NCBI RefSeq assembly: GCF_038618305.1
Contig: NZ_CP152017.1
Coordinates: 1,341,501-1,405,500 of the forward strand
Source of the DNA: Sporosarcina sp. FSL K6-2383
GTDB lineage: Bacteria; Bacillota; Bacilli; Bacillales_A; Planococcaceae
Length of the DNA stretch: 64,000 nt
Reading direction: 5' to 3'
This document shows positions 41,767 to 51,349 of this stretch, in pieces. The position numbers were made by a program, and so were the translations under genes. Numbering within the stretch: the first letter of the stretch is position 1; each line of letters begins with the position of its first letter. The notes beneath the pieces are model-generated. The model was not told the origin of the DNA, did not search any database, and worked only from the letters and a program-made list of their open reading frames with translations.

Positions 41767-41798
41767 AGATCTATCTATATAGAACAGGAGTTGTTCAC

Positions 41799-42815
41799 AT
41801 GACATTTACACCAGAGCAGTTTGAAGAAATGAGCGGGAAGCTTGGAATGGTGAAAGAAGAAATTGGGAAATTTATTGTCGGGCAACAAGAGGCGGTTGAG
41901 TTTTCGCTTTATTCGATTCTTGCAGATGGGCACGCGTTGTTGGAAGGGTTACCGGGGCTTGGGAAGACGATGCTCATTCGAACGATTTCAGAAGTGCTAG
42001 ATCTATCATTTTCACGTATTCAATTCACACCAGATTTAATGCCAGCGGATATTACAGGAACGAGTATTTTAGAAAGAAATGAAGAGGGCATGCAGCGATT
42101 TGTTTTTAAAGAAGGACCGATTTTTAGCCAGATGGTTTTAGCAGATGAAATTAACCGTGCGACGCCGAAAACTCAAAGTGCTTTGCTGGAAGCGATGGGT
42201 GAGCAAACGGTGACGGTACTTGGTGAAACACGGAAAATGGCGAAACCATTTTTTGTACTTGCTACTCAAAATCCGATTGAAATGGAAGGGACGTATCCTT
42301 TACCAGAAGCACAAATGGACCGGTTTTTGTGTAAGATTTTATTACCATATCCAGAAAAGTCGGAGCTGAAGGAAATTATTTTGCGTACGACAGGACCGAC
42401 AACGGCTACTATTCAAAAAGTGATGGATGCCGAAACGATTGTTGTGGCGCAGCAGATGGTGAAAGAAATTGTTATTGCAGATGACATGATTGACTATGCG
42501 GTGGATTTAGTTGCAGCCACACATAAAAATGCCGCTAATCCAGTTACAGCTACAAGTGGATCTGCAGATGACTGGTCGAAATACGTCCAATATGGTAGTG
42601 GGCCGCGTGGACTACAATCGATTATTAGATTAGCAAAAGCCCGTGCGTTAATGGCGGGACGTTACCATGTGTCTATCGCGGATATTAAAACAGTTGCCAA
42701 ACCGGCATTGCGCCACCGTATCCTCATCAATTATGAAGGAGAAGCGGAAGGCGTCGATGTTGATGGCTTAATTACAAAATTGCTGGAAGAAGTACGACAA
42801 GGAGCCTCTGTGTAA
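41799..42815 (+). CDS. MoxR family AAA+ ATPase
   Basis: 338 residues: Walker A GLPGLGKT (50-57), Walker B VLADEINRA, the MoxR-typical SALLEAMGEQTVT and TQNPIEMEGTYPLPEAQMDRF with sensor 1, and a C-terminal helical lid. MoxR ATPases act as chaperones that insert metals or remodel VWA-domain partners; two VWA proteins and a DUF58 protein follow in the same operon. GGAGTT lies before the ATG. Its stop overlaps the DUF58 start by one base. Confidence 0.92.
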   Translation: MTFTPEQFEEMSGKLGMVKEEIGKFIVGQQEAVEFSLYSILADGHALLEGLPGLGKTMLIRTISEVLDLSFSRIQFTPDLMPADITGTSILERNEEGMQRFVFKEGPIFSQMVLADEINRATPKTQSALLEAMGEQTVTVLGETRKMAKPFFVLATQNPIEMEGTYPLPEAQMDRFLCKILLPYPEKSELKEIILRTTGPTTATIQKVMDAETIVVAQQMVKEIVIADDMIDYAVDLVAATHKNAANPVTATSGSADDWSKYVQYGSGPRGLQSIIRLAKARALMAGRYHVSIADIKTVAKPALRHRILINYEGEAEGVDVDGLITKLLEEVRQGASV

Positions 42816-43687
42816 TGGGTGGCGAATTGTTTCCTGACAGACTAGCAAAAAGACTTGGGGCATTATCCATCGTTTCTAGATCTGGACGGCTCGGACATCA
42901 TAAAGGGACACATCGGTCGCGCAAGACGGGTTCATCACTCGACTTTTCTGATTTCAGAGAATATCATCCGGGCGATGATTTGCGTCATATCGACTGGAAT
43001 GTCTATGCACGAACGGATAAGCCGTTCATCAAACAGTTCCTCGATGAACAGGAAATGCGCATCCATGTACTGCTCGATTCTACCAAGTCGATGGGTGTAG
43101 ATGGAAAATGGGATTATGCCCGTCAATTAGCCATCGCACTTGGCCATATTGCGTTGAAAAGTGGAGACACAGTATCGTTTTCGACATGGTCGGATGAACA
43201 GGATTATTTTTATAGAAGAAAAGGTTCTATGCACCGGGCTTCATTGACAAAGTTTGTCACTTCAATCGATAGCCCAGGCTCGACGGATAATTTCACTGAC
43301 CGTGCACTGCGGCATATTCCAAAAGCGGTGACGGTACTGTTTATTATTACAGATGGTCTTGAAGAGACAGCTAAGTGGGAGCATTTTTTCCGACGACTAC
43401 CGGGTATTTGTGGAGATATACGTATTTTGACGATTCATTCACAACCTGAAGAAGCTCCGACCTATGAAGGGGATGTCCGGTTGATCGACAGTGAGAGTGG
43501 TGCAGGTGTTGAGGTGACGATGACGAGGCGTGCTGTGCAGGATTATTTAGCTACTAAGGTAACGCATGAAGCCCAGTTAACTGCACTGGCGGGCAAGTTT
43601 GGTATTCACTTGGTTCGTGCGGAGGTAGCTGATGGGGTTATGGAAACGATGACGAAAAAAATACGCCATGCAGGTTGGCTGCGATAG
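42815..43687 (+). CDS. DUF58 domain protein
   Basis: 290 residues with the DUF58 signature SDFREYHPGDDLRHIDWNVYARTDKPFIKQF followed by a VWA-like strand with a MIDAS-type D-S-T-K-S-M. No membrane helix is seen, unlike many DUF58 proteins that carry two N-terminal ones. DUF58 genes nearly always follow moxR. The start overlaps the moxR stop (TAATG) with GGAG 12 nt upstream, implying coupled translation. Confidence 0.88.
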   Translation: MGGELFPDRLAKRLGALSIVSRSGRLGHHKGTHRSRKTGSSLDFSDFREYHPGDDLRHIDWNVYARTDKPFIKQFLDEQEMRIHVLLDSTKSMGVDGKWDYARQLAIALGHIALKSGDTVSFSTWSDEQDYFYRRKGSMHRASLTKFVTSIDSPGSTDNFTDRALRHIPKAVTVLFIITDGLEETAKWEHFFRRLPGICGDIRILTIHSQPEEAPTYEGDVRLIDSESGAGVEVTMTRRAVQDYLATKVTHEAQLTALAGKFGIHLVRAEVADGVMETMTKKIRHAGWLR

Positions 43688-43699
43688 GGGGGCGACCAC

Positions 43700-45463
43700 A
43701 TGGGATTGAATCATATTGTGAATAGCTGGACGGCTGTTTTTCCGTTGGTCGTCTTGTTGTACTACTTCTTTCGCAAAAAATATGAAGTGACGACTATTTC
43801 TTCGACTTTATTTTGGCAGCAATCAATGCGGGAAACGAAAGTGTCTCCGTATTTGAAAAATTTACAGCGCAATGCGTTATTTTATTTACAAATGGTTGCT
43901 TTGTTGCTGTTGGTCTTCATATTATTAGGTCCATTTTTACCAAAAGAACAAGCTATTGGTGGGCATACGATTCTAATTGTGGATACGTCTGCGAGTATGC
44001 TAGCACGCAAGGAGCAAACGACCTTATTTGCTCGTCAACAGGCGGCCATGAAAGAGCTTGTCGTCAGTCGTTCGGGTGAGCCCATTACGATTGTGACGAC
44101 GGGCAAGGAGCCTGCGATTGTTGTGCGGGAGCAAACAGATGGAGAAGTGTTACTTGCGGCGATTGATAAATTAGCTGTGTCCTACGAGCATGAGCATATG
44201 GAGAGGGCATTGGAGTTTGCGAGGTCGATTGCTGCTGCAGGTGGAGCGGATATTCATATTTACACAGATTCACTAGACCGCGCAGCTTTTGCTGAGGGAG
44301 ACAAGGAGATTGCGTGGACCATTCATGGTTCAGAGGACGCGCTTGTCAATGTATCTATTAATAAGTTTGGTGCGGTGAAAACGCCGCAAGGAACGGAAGC
44401 TATTATCAAAATCACTAATGCTTCCGATGTCAATCAAACCGGAGATGTGCGGCTTGCGAATCTATTGACAGGTGAAGTGTTACTTGAAGAAAAGTTTAGC
44501 GTTGAATCTGGAAAAGATGCATTATTATCGTTTAAAGAACTGCCGGAAAGTCAAGTGCTGCAGGCTGAAATCAGTGTGGATGATGACTACGAGGCGGATA
44601 ATACAGCAGCAATTTTACTAGGTGCTGAAGTATCAGAAGCAGTCGTCGATGGGCAATTGCATGAGCTAGTGAAGCGGGCATTTGAAGCAGTTGGATTAGC
44701 AGTGTCAACAGGTTCTGCTAAAGAATTAGTAGCTGCGCAGGACAGCGCAATAAGTGTAACAAATGACGTTTCATTGTTGAAAAAAGGGTCGAAACCCGTC
44801 ATTATTATCGGGCGTAATGATAAATCGCCTACACCTGTTTCAGGTGCTGTGAATAGTATCGCAGATCCGCTGTTTACGATTGCGGATATTAGCGATGTTT
44901 ATGTTAGCGCATTATACCCGCCGTTTACATCGTATACGACGCTTGCGACGGTGGGGGATCAGCCGTTCATCCAACGCTCAAAGCGCGGCGATATTGTTGT
45001 GCTAGCTGATATTGAATTGACAGATTGGCCTCTACATCCCTCATTCCCACTATTCGTCTGGAGTGCAGCCGAGCAGCTACGTTCCGACACGGACACCCTA
45101 GGGCTATTCGTGCCGCATGAACGAAAAGCGGTGCTATCAGGTGGTAATGCGAATGGACTGGAAGTCTATACGTTGAAGGATGAGTACGTCACAACGTTTG
45201 TAGATGGTTCAAGTTTTATAGCTCCTTCGCAACCAGGAATTTACAAGGCACGGGATGGGGGAACAGAAAAGTTATTTGCTGTTCAGCTTGAACAAGCTGA
45301 AAAAGAGCTTGTCATCGGTGCATCGTATCGAATTGGACAAACGGCAGATGTCAACGAGGCAGAAGAAGGCAAGCAAATGATTGGTTGGTTCTTCATCATA
45401 CCGCTACTCCTACTATTGCTGACAGAATGGGAGGTGCAACGACGACGTGGATATCCGAATTGA
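43700..45463 (+). CDS. BatA-like N-terminal / VWA membrane protein
   Basis: 587 residues. An N-terminal aerotolerance-type region has two membrane helices (about 12-24 and 58-80). A VWA domain follows directly with an intact MIDAS (VDTSASM, D95-S97-S99), then a long beta-rich extracellular portion and a C-terminal membrane helix (MIGWFFIIPLLLLLLTEWEV). GGGGGG precedes ATG 43700. The last 17 nt overlap the next gene. It is expected to be a metal-dependent adhesion or assembly partner of MoxR. Confidence 0.85.
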   Translation: MGLNHIVNSWTAVFPLVVLLYYFFRKKYEVTTISSTLFWQQSMRETKVSPYLKNLQRNALFYLQMVALLLLVFILLGPFLPKEQAIGGHTILIVDTSASMLARKEQTTLFARQQAAMKELVVSRSGEPITIVTTGKEPAIVVREQTDGEVLLAAIDKLAVSYEHEHMERALEFARSIAAAGGADIHIYTDSLDRAAFAEGDKEIAWTIHGSEDALVNVSINKFGAVKTPQGTEAIIKITNASDVNQTGDVRLANLLTGEVLLEEKFSVESGKDALLSFKELPESQVLQAEISVDDDYEADNTAAILLGAEVSEAVVDGQLHELVKRAFEAVGLAVSTGSAKELVAAQDSAISVTNDVSLLKKGSKPVIIIGRNDKSPTPVSGAVNSIADPLFTIADISDVYVSALYPPFTSYTTLATVGDQPFIQRSKRGDIVVLADIELTDWPLHPSFPLFVWSAAEQLRSDTDTLGLFVPHERKAVLSGGNANGLEVYTLKDEYVTTFVDGSSFIAPSQPGIYKARDGGTEKLFAVQLEQAEKELVIGASYRIGQTADVNEAEEGKQMIGWFFIIPLLLLLLTEWEVQRRRGYPN

Positions 45464-48044
45464 TGAGCCGTTATGGCTATTGTTATTAATACCGATTGCC
45501 TTATATATGGCTTATACGTGGAAATCTTCTGCGATGCGCTTTTTAAGCAAAGGGACTATTCTTTTTGCATTACGCTGTACGGCTATTGCGGCATTAGTTT
45601 TTGCACTTGCCGCGCCTTATCTTACACTGCGCGCCAATGAAGAGCAGGTTCTCTTTGTCGTAGACCGTTCTGTATCAATTGCTGGGGCGAAGGATACTGC
45701 GGATGAATGGCTAACTGCTAGTCTAAAAGAGCGTAAAGAAAATCAGTCTGTCGGCTTGTATTCATTTGCTGAGACATTCCGGACAGATATGCAGCTGACG
45801 ATTGCTCCACTAACGGTACCGGTCGTTGAAGAGATGGAGACGAAGGATGCGACAGATATTGCTAAAGCGATTGACCTAGCGGCCGCAATCGCAAAAGAGC
45901 AACTTGCCACCCGAATAGTGCTGTTATCAGACGGGTTGGAGACGCTCGGCTCAGTTGAAGAGCTATTGCCTAAGTATAGCGGTGGGGGACATGTCACAAT
46001 TGATACAGTGCTGCTGAAACGACCGGGTACCATAGATGCATCTATTTCGATTTTCGATACACCACGAACTGCGTATGAAGGAGAGCAGCAGTTATTGCGT
46101 GTGGAAGTGGAATCTTCTACGAGGACAGCGGGCGAGTTGTTCATTTACCAAAATGATAAAGAGATTATTCGTGAAGCGGTGCTACTAGAACCAGGGAAGA
46201 ATGCACTATCCTTCCACACATCGTCTACGGGAAGTGGGCTGTTGAAATATGAAGCGAAGCTCATTGTACCAGATGATAGCTTCCTTGAGAATAACCGGAT
46301 GCTGTCGATTACGATGATGGAGCAATCTCCGCGTGTGCTTGTTGTCCAGACGGAGCGCAGTCCATCTGTTATTCCAACGATTCTTGATCAAAGTGCTATG
46401 GATGTAGATATTATCGATGCACAGCAATTGCCAGAAACGTTGTCGGGCTATCTTGGCTATGGTGCTATCATTTTCGATAATGTACCGGGACATATTGTTG
46501 GGGAGCACAAGATGACACTCATTGAGCAAGCGGTAAAAAACTTTGGAACAGGCTTCATGATGGTCGGTGGTGATGAAAGCTTTGGACTTGGTGGTTATTT
46601 CAAGTCGCCGATTGAACGTCTGTTGCCTGTGGAGATGGAAGTGACTGGTAAAGAACAACTGCCATCACTTGGTCTTGTCATCGTGTTAGATAGGTCGGGC
46701 AGTATGGCTGGCTCGAAAATTGTCTTGGCAAGAGAGGCTGCGGCCCGTTCGGTTGAGTTGCTGCGAGATGATGATACATTCGGTTTCACTGCCTTTGACG
46801 ATCAAGTATGGGAAGTCATTCCTGTGGATAAGTTAGGCGATAAAAAAGAAGCCATTGAGCAGATTCTCTCTGTTCCAGCGGCAGGTGGGACAAATATTTT
46901 CCCAGGTGTACAAAAAGCCTATGAGGATTTAACAGATTTAAAATTGCAGCGCAAACATATTATTTTATTAACAGATGGTCAATCGGAGATGCCTTTTGGC
47001 TACGAAGAAGTGTTAGAAGAAGGTAAAAAGAATAATATTACGTTGACAACAGTCGCGATTGGTACGGATGCGGATTGGTCGTTGTTGGAGGAGCTTGCGG
47101 AAACGGGTGGTGGGCGTTTTTACGATGTAGTCGATGAATCGACGGTACCCGCTATTTTAACGCGAGAAACATCTATGCTGACCCGAACATATATCGAAGA
47201 TAACCCGTTTTATATGACTTTGGGCAATGTGCCAGAATGGACTTCATTGTTCCAAGAAGGTGTGCCACAAATCAATGCATATATTGCTACGACAGCTAAA
47301 AGTACAGCGACCATTGTCGGGGAAAGTCATAAGGAAGATCCAGTCATTGCGGAATGGATGTATGGGTTAGGCCGAACTGTTGCCTTTACGTCTGATTCGA
47401 CGGGCAAGTGGACGGGGGATTTGGCAAGATGGGATGGTTATGCTAACTTCTGGAATACAGCAGTGGCGAGGTTATTGCCGGCTTATGAGGAAGTTCCTTA
47501 TGTGATTACGCATGAACGCGGCGGTACGTATACCGTGACGGACAGCTCGCGCCAGGCCGCATTCATTGATATTGCCATTGTCGACGAGGCGGGACAGGAA
47601 GTGCCATTCATCTCTGAGCCACTCGCCCCAGGCAAAGTCCGTGTTACTGTCGATGCTAAACCAGGCTTAGTATTTTTCGGCGTTTCGGATGATAAAGGTG
47701 GATTATTTGAAGCTGGAGTTTCAGTGCCTTATAGCGATGAATATAAACCTCTAGCACCGAATGCTGCATTGATGACGAAAATTGCGGAACGAACAGGTGG
47801 CAAAGTACTTGAACAACCAGAGGAAGCGTTTCGTCCTCAGTTATTCCAAAGTGGTGAGAAGAAATCGATTGCAGAATGGCTGATTTTAGCGTCAATGATC
47901 CTATTCTTCATCGACATCACATTACGCCGTTTTGGCATGTTTAAAGGATTTGGTACGAAACGGGTTCGGGAAGTAATTGTTGAAGAAAGTCCGACAGCGC
48001 AGGACAGTATTTCAGAATTATTGAAGGCAAAGAGGAAAAGGTAG
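45447..48044 (+). CDS. Double VWA / GATase-like membrane protein
   Basis: 865 residues. Two N-terminal membrane helices (about 8-24 and 38-58) are followed by a first VWA-like domain (VVDRSVS, D73). A strand-rich region and a class-I GATase-like fold (about 330-395, YGAIIFDNVPG, FMMVGGDESFGLGGY) come next. A second VWA has an intact MIDAS (LDRSGSM, D415-S417-S419), and there is a C-terminal membrane helix (about 810-828) with a basic tail. The GTG at 45447 overlaps the previous gene; GGGAGG lies 12 nt upstream. It is the last gene of the operon, followed by a strong terminator. Confidence 0.85.
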   Translation: MDIRIDEPLWLLLLIPIALYMAYTWKSSAMRFLSKGTILFALRCTAIAALVFALAAPYLTLRANEEQVLFVVDRSVSIAGAKDTADEWLTASLKERKENQSVGLYSFAETFRTDMQLTIAPLTVPVVEEMETKDATDIAKAIDLAAAIAKEQLATRIVLLSDGLETLGSVEELLPKYSGGGHVTIDTVLLKRPGTIDASISIFDTPRTAYEGEQQLLRVEVESSTRTAGELFIYQNDKEIIREAVLLEPGKNALSFHTSSTGSGLLKYEAKLIVPDDSFLENNRMLSITMMEQSPRVLVVQTERSPSVIPTILDQSAMDVDIIDAQQLPETLSGYLGYGAIIFDNVPGHIVGEHKMTLIEQAVKNFGTGFMMVGGDESFGLGGYFKSPIERLLPVEMEVTGKEQLPSLGLVIVLDRSGSMAGSKIVLAREAAARSVELLRDDDTFGFTAFDDQVWEVIPVDKLGDKKEAIEQILSVPAAGGTNIFPGVQKAYEDLTDLKLQRKHIILLTDGQSEMPFGYEEVLEEGKKNNITLTTVAIGTDADWSLLEELAETGGGRFYDVVDESTVPAILTRETSMLTRTYIEDNPFYMTLGNVPEWTSLFQEGVPQINAYIATTAKSTATIVGESHKEDPVIAEWMYGLGRTVAFTSDSTGKWTGDLARWDGYANFWNTAVARLLPAYEEVPYVITHERGGTYTVTDSSRQAAFIDIAIVDEAGQEVPFISEPLAPGKVRVTVDAKPGLVFFGVSDDKGGLFEAGVSVPYSDEYKPLAPNAALMTKIAERTGGKVLEQPEEAFRPQLFQSGEKKSIAEWLILASMILFFIDITLRRFGMFKGFGTKRVREVIVEESPTAQDSISELLKAKRKR

Positions 48045-48088
48045 AGGGATAGTCAGCGTAATTAATGCAATCCAATTTTACTTAATGA

Positions 48089-48136
48089 AAAACGCCGTAT
48101 CATTCCCGAGAAATTACGGGTAATGATACGGCGTTT
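48089..48136. terminator. Bidirectional terminator ending the MoxR/VWA operon
   Basis: AACGCCGTATCATT pairs with AATGATACGGCGTT, with an inner CCCG/CGGG helix. The convergent MFS gene stops 2 nt away. Confidence 0.9.
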
Positions 48137-48137
48137 G

Positions 48138-49340
48138 TTATTTTGTACGTGTTTCTGCCAGCAATTTCTGATTGCGTTTCGCCCATATAGCAGCGATGAC
48201 GAATGAAATGAGGAGAATTCCCATACCGAGAATATAAGGATAGATCATATTGATGTCGAAGATGACACCTGCAATCGCAGGTCCTATCATATTACCTAAA
48301 CTCATATAGGCGTTCATCATCCCTGCAGCAAAGCCTTGTTCTTGACCAGCCAATTTCGAAACGAGCGTATTGACGGCTGGACGAAGGAGCGAAGTCGCTG
48401 TCGAGAAAATAGTGGAGACGAGTAAAATCGACCAGAACATATCGACAAAAATAATGCCAATGAGTGAAAATGCCGCAATGACTAAATTGACAAGAATGAC
48501 GCGCATTTCACCATAGCGTTTAAATAACGGATTGATAACAAATGTTTGGACAATGACACCAACAAAGCCACCTACTGTAATAAGTATGGCAATATCCGTA
48601 GGTGTATACCCATACTTTTGATCAACATAAAGGGCTATTGTAGACTGGAAATTCGCCAGTCCAAATGAAAAGACAAACATCACAATAAGCACAACAAAGT
48701 AGGAAGTCTTAGTCGAACGAACTAATTGTTGAACTAGGTTTTCGCGTTTTCTCTTCACCGTTGGATCGCCGTCTAGAACAGGCTTAGGATTCGGTAAAAT
48801 TAAAATGGAAAGGATTGCCGCGAAGAGTGCTGCTCCTGTCGCAAAATAAAAAGGGAACACCAAACTGATTTTGGAAAGAAATCCACCGATTGCTGGCCCA
48901 ATCATGAAGCCTAGTGACATGGAAGCACCAAGGAGTCCCATCCCTTTCCCCCTGTTTTCCACAGTTGTAATATCGGCAACAAAAGCCATCATAGGAGGGA
49001 CGATGAATGCAGCACCAAAGCCAGAAAAGAAGCGGGCAAGATACAACATCCATAGCTCATTGGCCAGTCCAAAAGCCAATTGTGAAAGCCCGAATATAAT
49101 GAGTCCAATAATTATGATTTTTTTACGTCCATGTTTGTCGGACAAATCACCAGAAAAGGGTGAGAAGACAAATTGTGCTAATGAAAAAATAGCAATCATG
49201 AAGCCAAGTGCTTGCCCGGCAACGCCGAATGTCGCTAAATATTCCGGCATAATGGGAATGATTAGGCCAATTCCAGCCATGGCAATAAACATATTAAACA
49301 TTAAAATATATAGGGCAAAATTATTTGATTTTACTGCCAT
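48138..49340 (-). CDS. MFS multidrug exporter, 12-helix (DHA1, TetA/NorA-like)
   Basis: 400 residues with 12 predicted helices. Motif A in the 2-3 loop is GDLSDKHGRKKIIIIG, motif B-like is LYLARFFSGFGAAFIVP, and motif C in helix 5 is LGFMIGPAIGGFLS, typical of drug-proton antiporters. The substrate is unknown. The ribosome site (AAAGTTGGGAT) is mediocre. It is monocistronic with terminators on both flanks. Confidence 0.85.
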   Translation of the reverse strand: MAVKSNNFALYILMFNMFIAMAGIGLIIPIMPEYLATFGVAGQALGFMIAIFSLAQFVFSPFSGDLSDKHGRKKIIIIGLIIFGLSQLAFGLANELWMLYLARFFSGFGAAFIVPPMMAFVADITTVENRGKGMGLLGASMSLGFMIGPAIGGFLSKISLVFPFYFATGAALFAAILSILILPNPKPVLDGDPTVKRKRENLVQQLVRSTKTSYFVVLIVMFVFSFGLANFQSTIALYVDQKYGYTPTDIAILITVGGFVGVIVQTFVINPLFKRYGEMRVILVNLVIAAFSLIGIIFVDMFWSILLVSTIFSTATSLLRPAVNTLVSKLAGQEQGFAAGMMNAYMSLGNMIGPAIAGVIFDINMIYPYILGMGILLISFVIAAIWAKRNQKLLAETRTK

Positions 49341-49439
49341 TGTTATCCCAACTTTCTAAACTATTTCATGTCATTTGGATATCGTACCATAAGCCACATA
49401 CGAACACACTATCAAGTGATTTTGGATGAAAAGAATAAT

Positions 49440-49477
49440 AGAAAGTAGCGGGCACATGAAGGCGCCCGCTACTTTCT
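49440..49477. terminator. Terminator of the pot operon
   Basis: AGAAAGTAGCGGGC pairs with GCCCGCTACTTTCT around a 10-nt loop, directly after the stop codon of potD on the minus strand. Confidence 0.85.
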
Positions 49478-49478
49478 A

Positions 49479-50552
49479 TTATTTCATATCCATTTTAAAC
49501 TCCAAAAATAATTCATTATAAACACCAAGCATTTCAAGGCCTAAATTTCTATAAACCTCTAAATGACTGCGCGTCTCTTCATCGGGATAAAAACGCTCAT
49601 CCTCCGTCACTTCAGGGTCCATGAAATCGAGTGCCGCCAGATTTGGTGTAGAATAGCCAACATAATCGGCATTTTGTGCTGCCACTTCCGCATCCAGCAT
49701 AAAATTAATGAAGGCGTGTGCGCCATCAATATTTGTCGAGGTACGTGGAATGACCATATTATCGAACCAAAGATTAGAGCCCTCTTCAGGAACAATATAA
49801 TCGATGTCCTCATTTTCATACATCATATCGGCCGCTTGACCAGACCATGTTAAGGAAACAGCCGCTTCACCATTAATCATTAGCGGTGTCACTTCATCTC
49901 CAATAACGGCCTTGACATTCCGACTAAGCGTCTTCAATTTATCGGTTGCTTGACGCAATTGATCTATATCAGTGGAATTCAATGAAAAGCCAAGTGAATT
50001 TAACCCCATCCCAATCGTTTCCCTTGCGCTATCAACGAGAATGACATCCTGTTTAAGCGAAGGATCCCATAAATCATCCCAGCTCTCAAATGTCTGTCCT
50101 TCCAGTAACGTCGGATTATAGGCAATCCCAACCGTTCCCCAGAAGTAGGGAAGGGAGTATTCATTGTTCGGATCGAACGGCAAGTCAAGGAAGTATGGAT
50201 CGATATTTTTAACGTTCGGTACTTTACTATAATCAATCGGCAAAAGCAGGTCTTTTTCCTTCATCATTTCGATCATGTACTCAGAAGGCATTGAAATATC
50301 GTAAGCTGTTCCACCTTGTTCGACCTTACCCATCATTCCTTCATTCGAATCGAATGTTTCGTAGACGACTTTGATACCTGTTTCCTCTGTAAATTGTTTC
50401 AAAAGATCAGGATCAATGTATTCCCCCCAGTTATAAACGGTAATGGAATTATTCCCTGCACTGCCTCCACCCTCATTCAATTTAGCATTGATAATGAGTA
50501 GAATTACAGAAACAATTAGAATGACAGCTGTTCCACGTAGTATATCCTTCAT
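49479..50552 (-). CDS. potD: Spermidine/putrescine-binding protein PotD, membrane-anchored
   Basis: 357 residues of the PotD/PotF solute-binding family: NSITVYNWGEYIDPDLLKQFTEETGIKV at the start of the mature part, then YDISMPSEYMIEMM and LPYFWGTVGIAYNP. It captures polyamines outside the membrane. The N-terminal hydrophobic segment (GTAVILIVSVILLIINAKLN) has no cysteine, so there is no lipobox; anchoring must be by an uncleaved helix or the protein is secreted. Its ATG overlaps the potC stop (ATGA). It is the last gene of the operon. Confidence 0.9.
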   Translation of the reverse strand: MKDILRGTAVILIVSVILLIINAKLNEGGGSAGNNSITVYNWGEYIDPDLLKQFTEETGIKVVYETFDSNEGMMGKVEQGGTAYDISMPSEYMIEMMKEKDLLLPIDYSKVPNVKNIDPYFLDLPFDPNNEYSLPYFWGTVGIAYNPTLLEGQTFESWDDLWDPSLKQDVILVDSARETIGMGLNSLGFSLNSTDIDQLRQATDKLKTLSRNVKAVIGDEVTPLMINGEAAVSLTWSGQAADMMYENEDIDYIVPEEGSNLWFDNMVIPRTSTNIDGAHAFINFMLDAEVAAQNADYVGYSTPNLAALDFMDPEVTEDERFYPDEETRSHLEVYRNLGLEMLGVYNELFLEFKMDMK

Positions 50553-51349
50553 TTTCGCACCCCCGCAAGTGGTGATTTGGTTTTGCGGCTAATCATATAA
50601 TAGCCGATGACCAATACGACTGTGACAAGGAAAATGAGTCCTGACAAGGCGTTAATCGTCAAGGTGATTCCTGCGCGAGCCATTGAATAGATTTCGACGG
50701 ACAATGTCGAGAAGCCGTTACCCGTCACGAAAAATGTGACAGCAAAATCATCCAACGAATACGTTAACGCTAAAAAGAATCCAGCCAATATCCCTGGTTT
50801 AATGAAAGGAATAATGACACGTGTTAACACGTCTCGTTTCGTAGCGCCAAGATCTAACGCCGCATCAATAAGTGATGGACTCATTTCCTGTAGCTTCGGT
50901 AACACCATAATGACAACGATTGGAATACTGAAAGCGATATGCGAAATGAGCACAGACGCAAACCCAAGCTTAACCCCAATCAGTGTAAATAAAATAAGGA
51001 ATGATGCCCCGATAATAACGTCTGGGCTGACGATCAAGATATTGTTCAATGACAAAACTGCGTTACGCATCGCTTTATTACGCATGAACAAAATGGCAAC
51101 GGCACCGAGTACGCCGATTGCAGTTGACACGAGTGCCGACAATAAGGCAACGACGATTGTATTGATTAATATAACGAGCAAGCGGGTATCTTCAAAAACG
51201 GCCCCGTAGTGTTCCAGCGAGAACGACTCAAAATCCGACATCCCTCCACCTGAGTTGAAGGAGTAGAAAATTAAATAGAAAATGGGTGCGTACAAAATGA
51301 TGAAGACAACAGTCAAATAGATTTTCGGAAGCTTACTTAGTTTTCCCAT
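50549..51349 (-). CDS. potC: Spermidine/putrescine ABC permease PotC
   Basis: 266 residues with six membrane helices and the EAA loop LIDAALDLGATKRDVLTRVIIPFIKPGI. ATG 51349 follows AAAGGGGG at about 9 nt; an upstream ATG at 51376 lies before the ribosome site. It overlaps potB by 17 nt. With PotB it forms the transmembrane channel. Confidence 0.9.
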   Translation of the reverse strand: MGKLSKLPKIYLTVVFIILYAPIFYLIFYSFNSGGGMSDFESFSLEHYGAVFEDTRLLVILINTIVVALLSALVSTAIGVLGAVAILFMRNKAMRNAVLSLNNILIVSPDVIIGASFLILFTLIGVKLGFASVLISHIAFSIPIVVIMVLPKLQEMSPSLIDAALDLGATKRDVLTRVIIPFIKPGILAGFFLALTYSLDDFAVTFFVTGNGFSTLSVEIYSMARAGITLTINALSGLIFLVTVVLVIGYYMISRKTKSPLAGVRK

